NCBI GenBank assembly: GCA_903904665.1
Contig: CAIVDO010000131.1
Coordinates: 1-43,368, forward strand
Source of the DNA: an uncultured Actinomycetes bacterium
GTDB taxonomy: Bacteria; Actinomycetota; Actinomycetes; Nanopelagicales; Nanopelagicaceae
Length of the DNA stretch: 43,368 nt
Reading direction: 5' to 3'
Positions 42,977-43,368 of this stretch are shown piece after piece. Position 1 is the first letter of the stretch. Every line of letters begins with the position of its first letter. The notes under the pieces were generated by a model that saw only the letters and a list, made by a program, of their open reading frames with translations, did no database searches and was not told where the DNA came from. Position numbers and translations under genes: made by a program.

Positions 42977-43001
42977 GAGTAACGCCTCTCTAATTTTGTT
43001 A

Positions 43002-43054
43002 ACGGGGGTGTTTGCGACCCCGTGCGCCGAGAAACGGCCAACGCACGCCGAGGG
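43002..43054 (-). promoter_or_regulatory. Structured leader of the NCS2 permease (two mutually exclusive hairpins)
   Basis: + strand: ACGGGG 43002-43007/CCCCGT 43018-43023 and CGTGCG 43021-43026/CGCACG 43042-43047, overlapping by 3 nt; direct repeat CGCCGAG at 43025 and 43046. Confidence 0.45.
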
Positions 43055-43063
43055 AATTGTTTT

Positions 43064-43069
43064 AGGCTA
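43064..43069 (-). promoter_or_regulatory. Probable -10 element (TAGCCT) for NCS2 permease transcript
   Basis: Minus-strand TAGCCT immediately after the upstream gene's stop, placing the 5' end just before the structured leader. Confidence 0.4.
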
Positions 43070-43073
43070 GTTG

Positions 43074-43368
43074 TTACTTGCTCGTAAGGCGGGAAACGAC
43101 ACCCAGAGCCACTGCGATGGATTGGCCAATTAAGCCTGCAAAGAGCAGGGTTCCAAGGCCAACGGTGCCACCTAGTAGCCAGCCAAGTACAAAAACCGTA
43201 CTTTCAATAGCCAAACGCACTCGACCCACCCGAATCCGCGTCTTGAAGTGAATACCTGTCATTAACCCATCACGAGGGCCAGGGCCTAATCCACAGGTGA
43301 TGTAGAGGGCTGATGCGGCGCCAACCATTGCTATACCTAAGAGAGCAAAGAGTATGCCGATGAAGTAA
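43074..43368 (-). CDS. YczE-like membrane protein (partial; N-terminus beyond window)
   Basis: Frame stays open through the window end: YFIGILFALLGIAMVGAASALYITCGLGPGPRDGLMTGI...; GLGPGPRDGLMTGI typical of YczE/YitT-type proteins. Confidence 0.75.
   Translation of the reverse strand, partial: YFIGILFALLGIAMVGAASALYITCGLGPGPRDGLMTGIHFKTRIRVGRVRLAIESTVFVLGWLLGGTVGLGTLLFAGLIGQSIAVALGVVSRLTSK

Noticed and set aside
42977-43073. Canonical purine (xpt-type) riboswitch upstream of the NCS2 permease
   Set aside because: No match to the three-way junction consensus I know; only alternative hairpins are visible, reported separately as a candidate.
1-43368. Defence islands, prophage, IS elements, CRISPR arrays
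   Set aside because: Every sizeable plausible ORF is a housekeeping family; no transposase, integrase, toxin-antitoxin or regularly spaced repeats were seen.

Overview
The window is a gene-dense, mostly housekeeping stretch from what looks like a low-GC, streamlined actinobacterium. A freshwater acI/Nanopelagicales-like lineage is my inference from protein style and gene order; I ran no search. Main blocks on the + strand: secF 3' end, rel, (DUF349 on -), MBL hydrolase, hisS, aspS, DUF948, alaS, ruvX, mltG, aroE, prepilin peptidase, aroC-aroK-aroB-aroQ, efp, nusB, (BldD-like regulator on -), pyrR-pyrB-pyrC-carA-carB-pyrK-pyrD-pyrF, an mIHF-guanylate kinase ORF, rpoZ, coaBC, metK, priA, def, fmt, rsmB, rpe, FMN riboswitch, PnuX/RibM-type transporter, hisE, hisG, (serB on -), ABC ATPase, ung, then on - an NCS2 purine permease and a partial YczE-like protein. 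I see no mobile elements, CRISPR, rRNA or tRNA. The most interesting items are: (1) an in-frame fusion of actinobacterial integration host factor (mIHF) with guanylate kinase; (2) an FMN-riboswitch-controlled riboflavin transporter sitting alone between rpe and hisE, which looks like a rib locus that lost its biosynthetic genes; (3) a BldD homologue that keeps the exact RXD-X8-RXXD c-di-GMP signature; (4) eight gene starts preceded at exactly 6 nt by TANNNT, implying many leaderless mRNAs; (5) a PyrR-binding hairpin abutting the pyrR Shine-Dalgarno; (6) mutually exclusive hairpins in the leader of the purine permease; (7) convergent gene pairs that share palindromic stop tetranucleotides.
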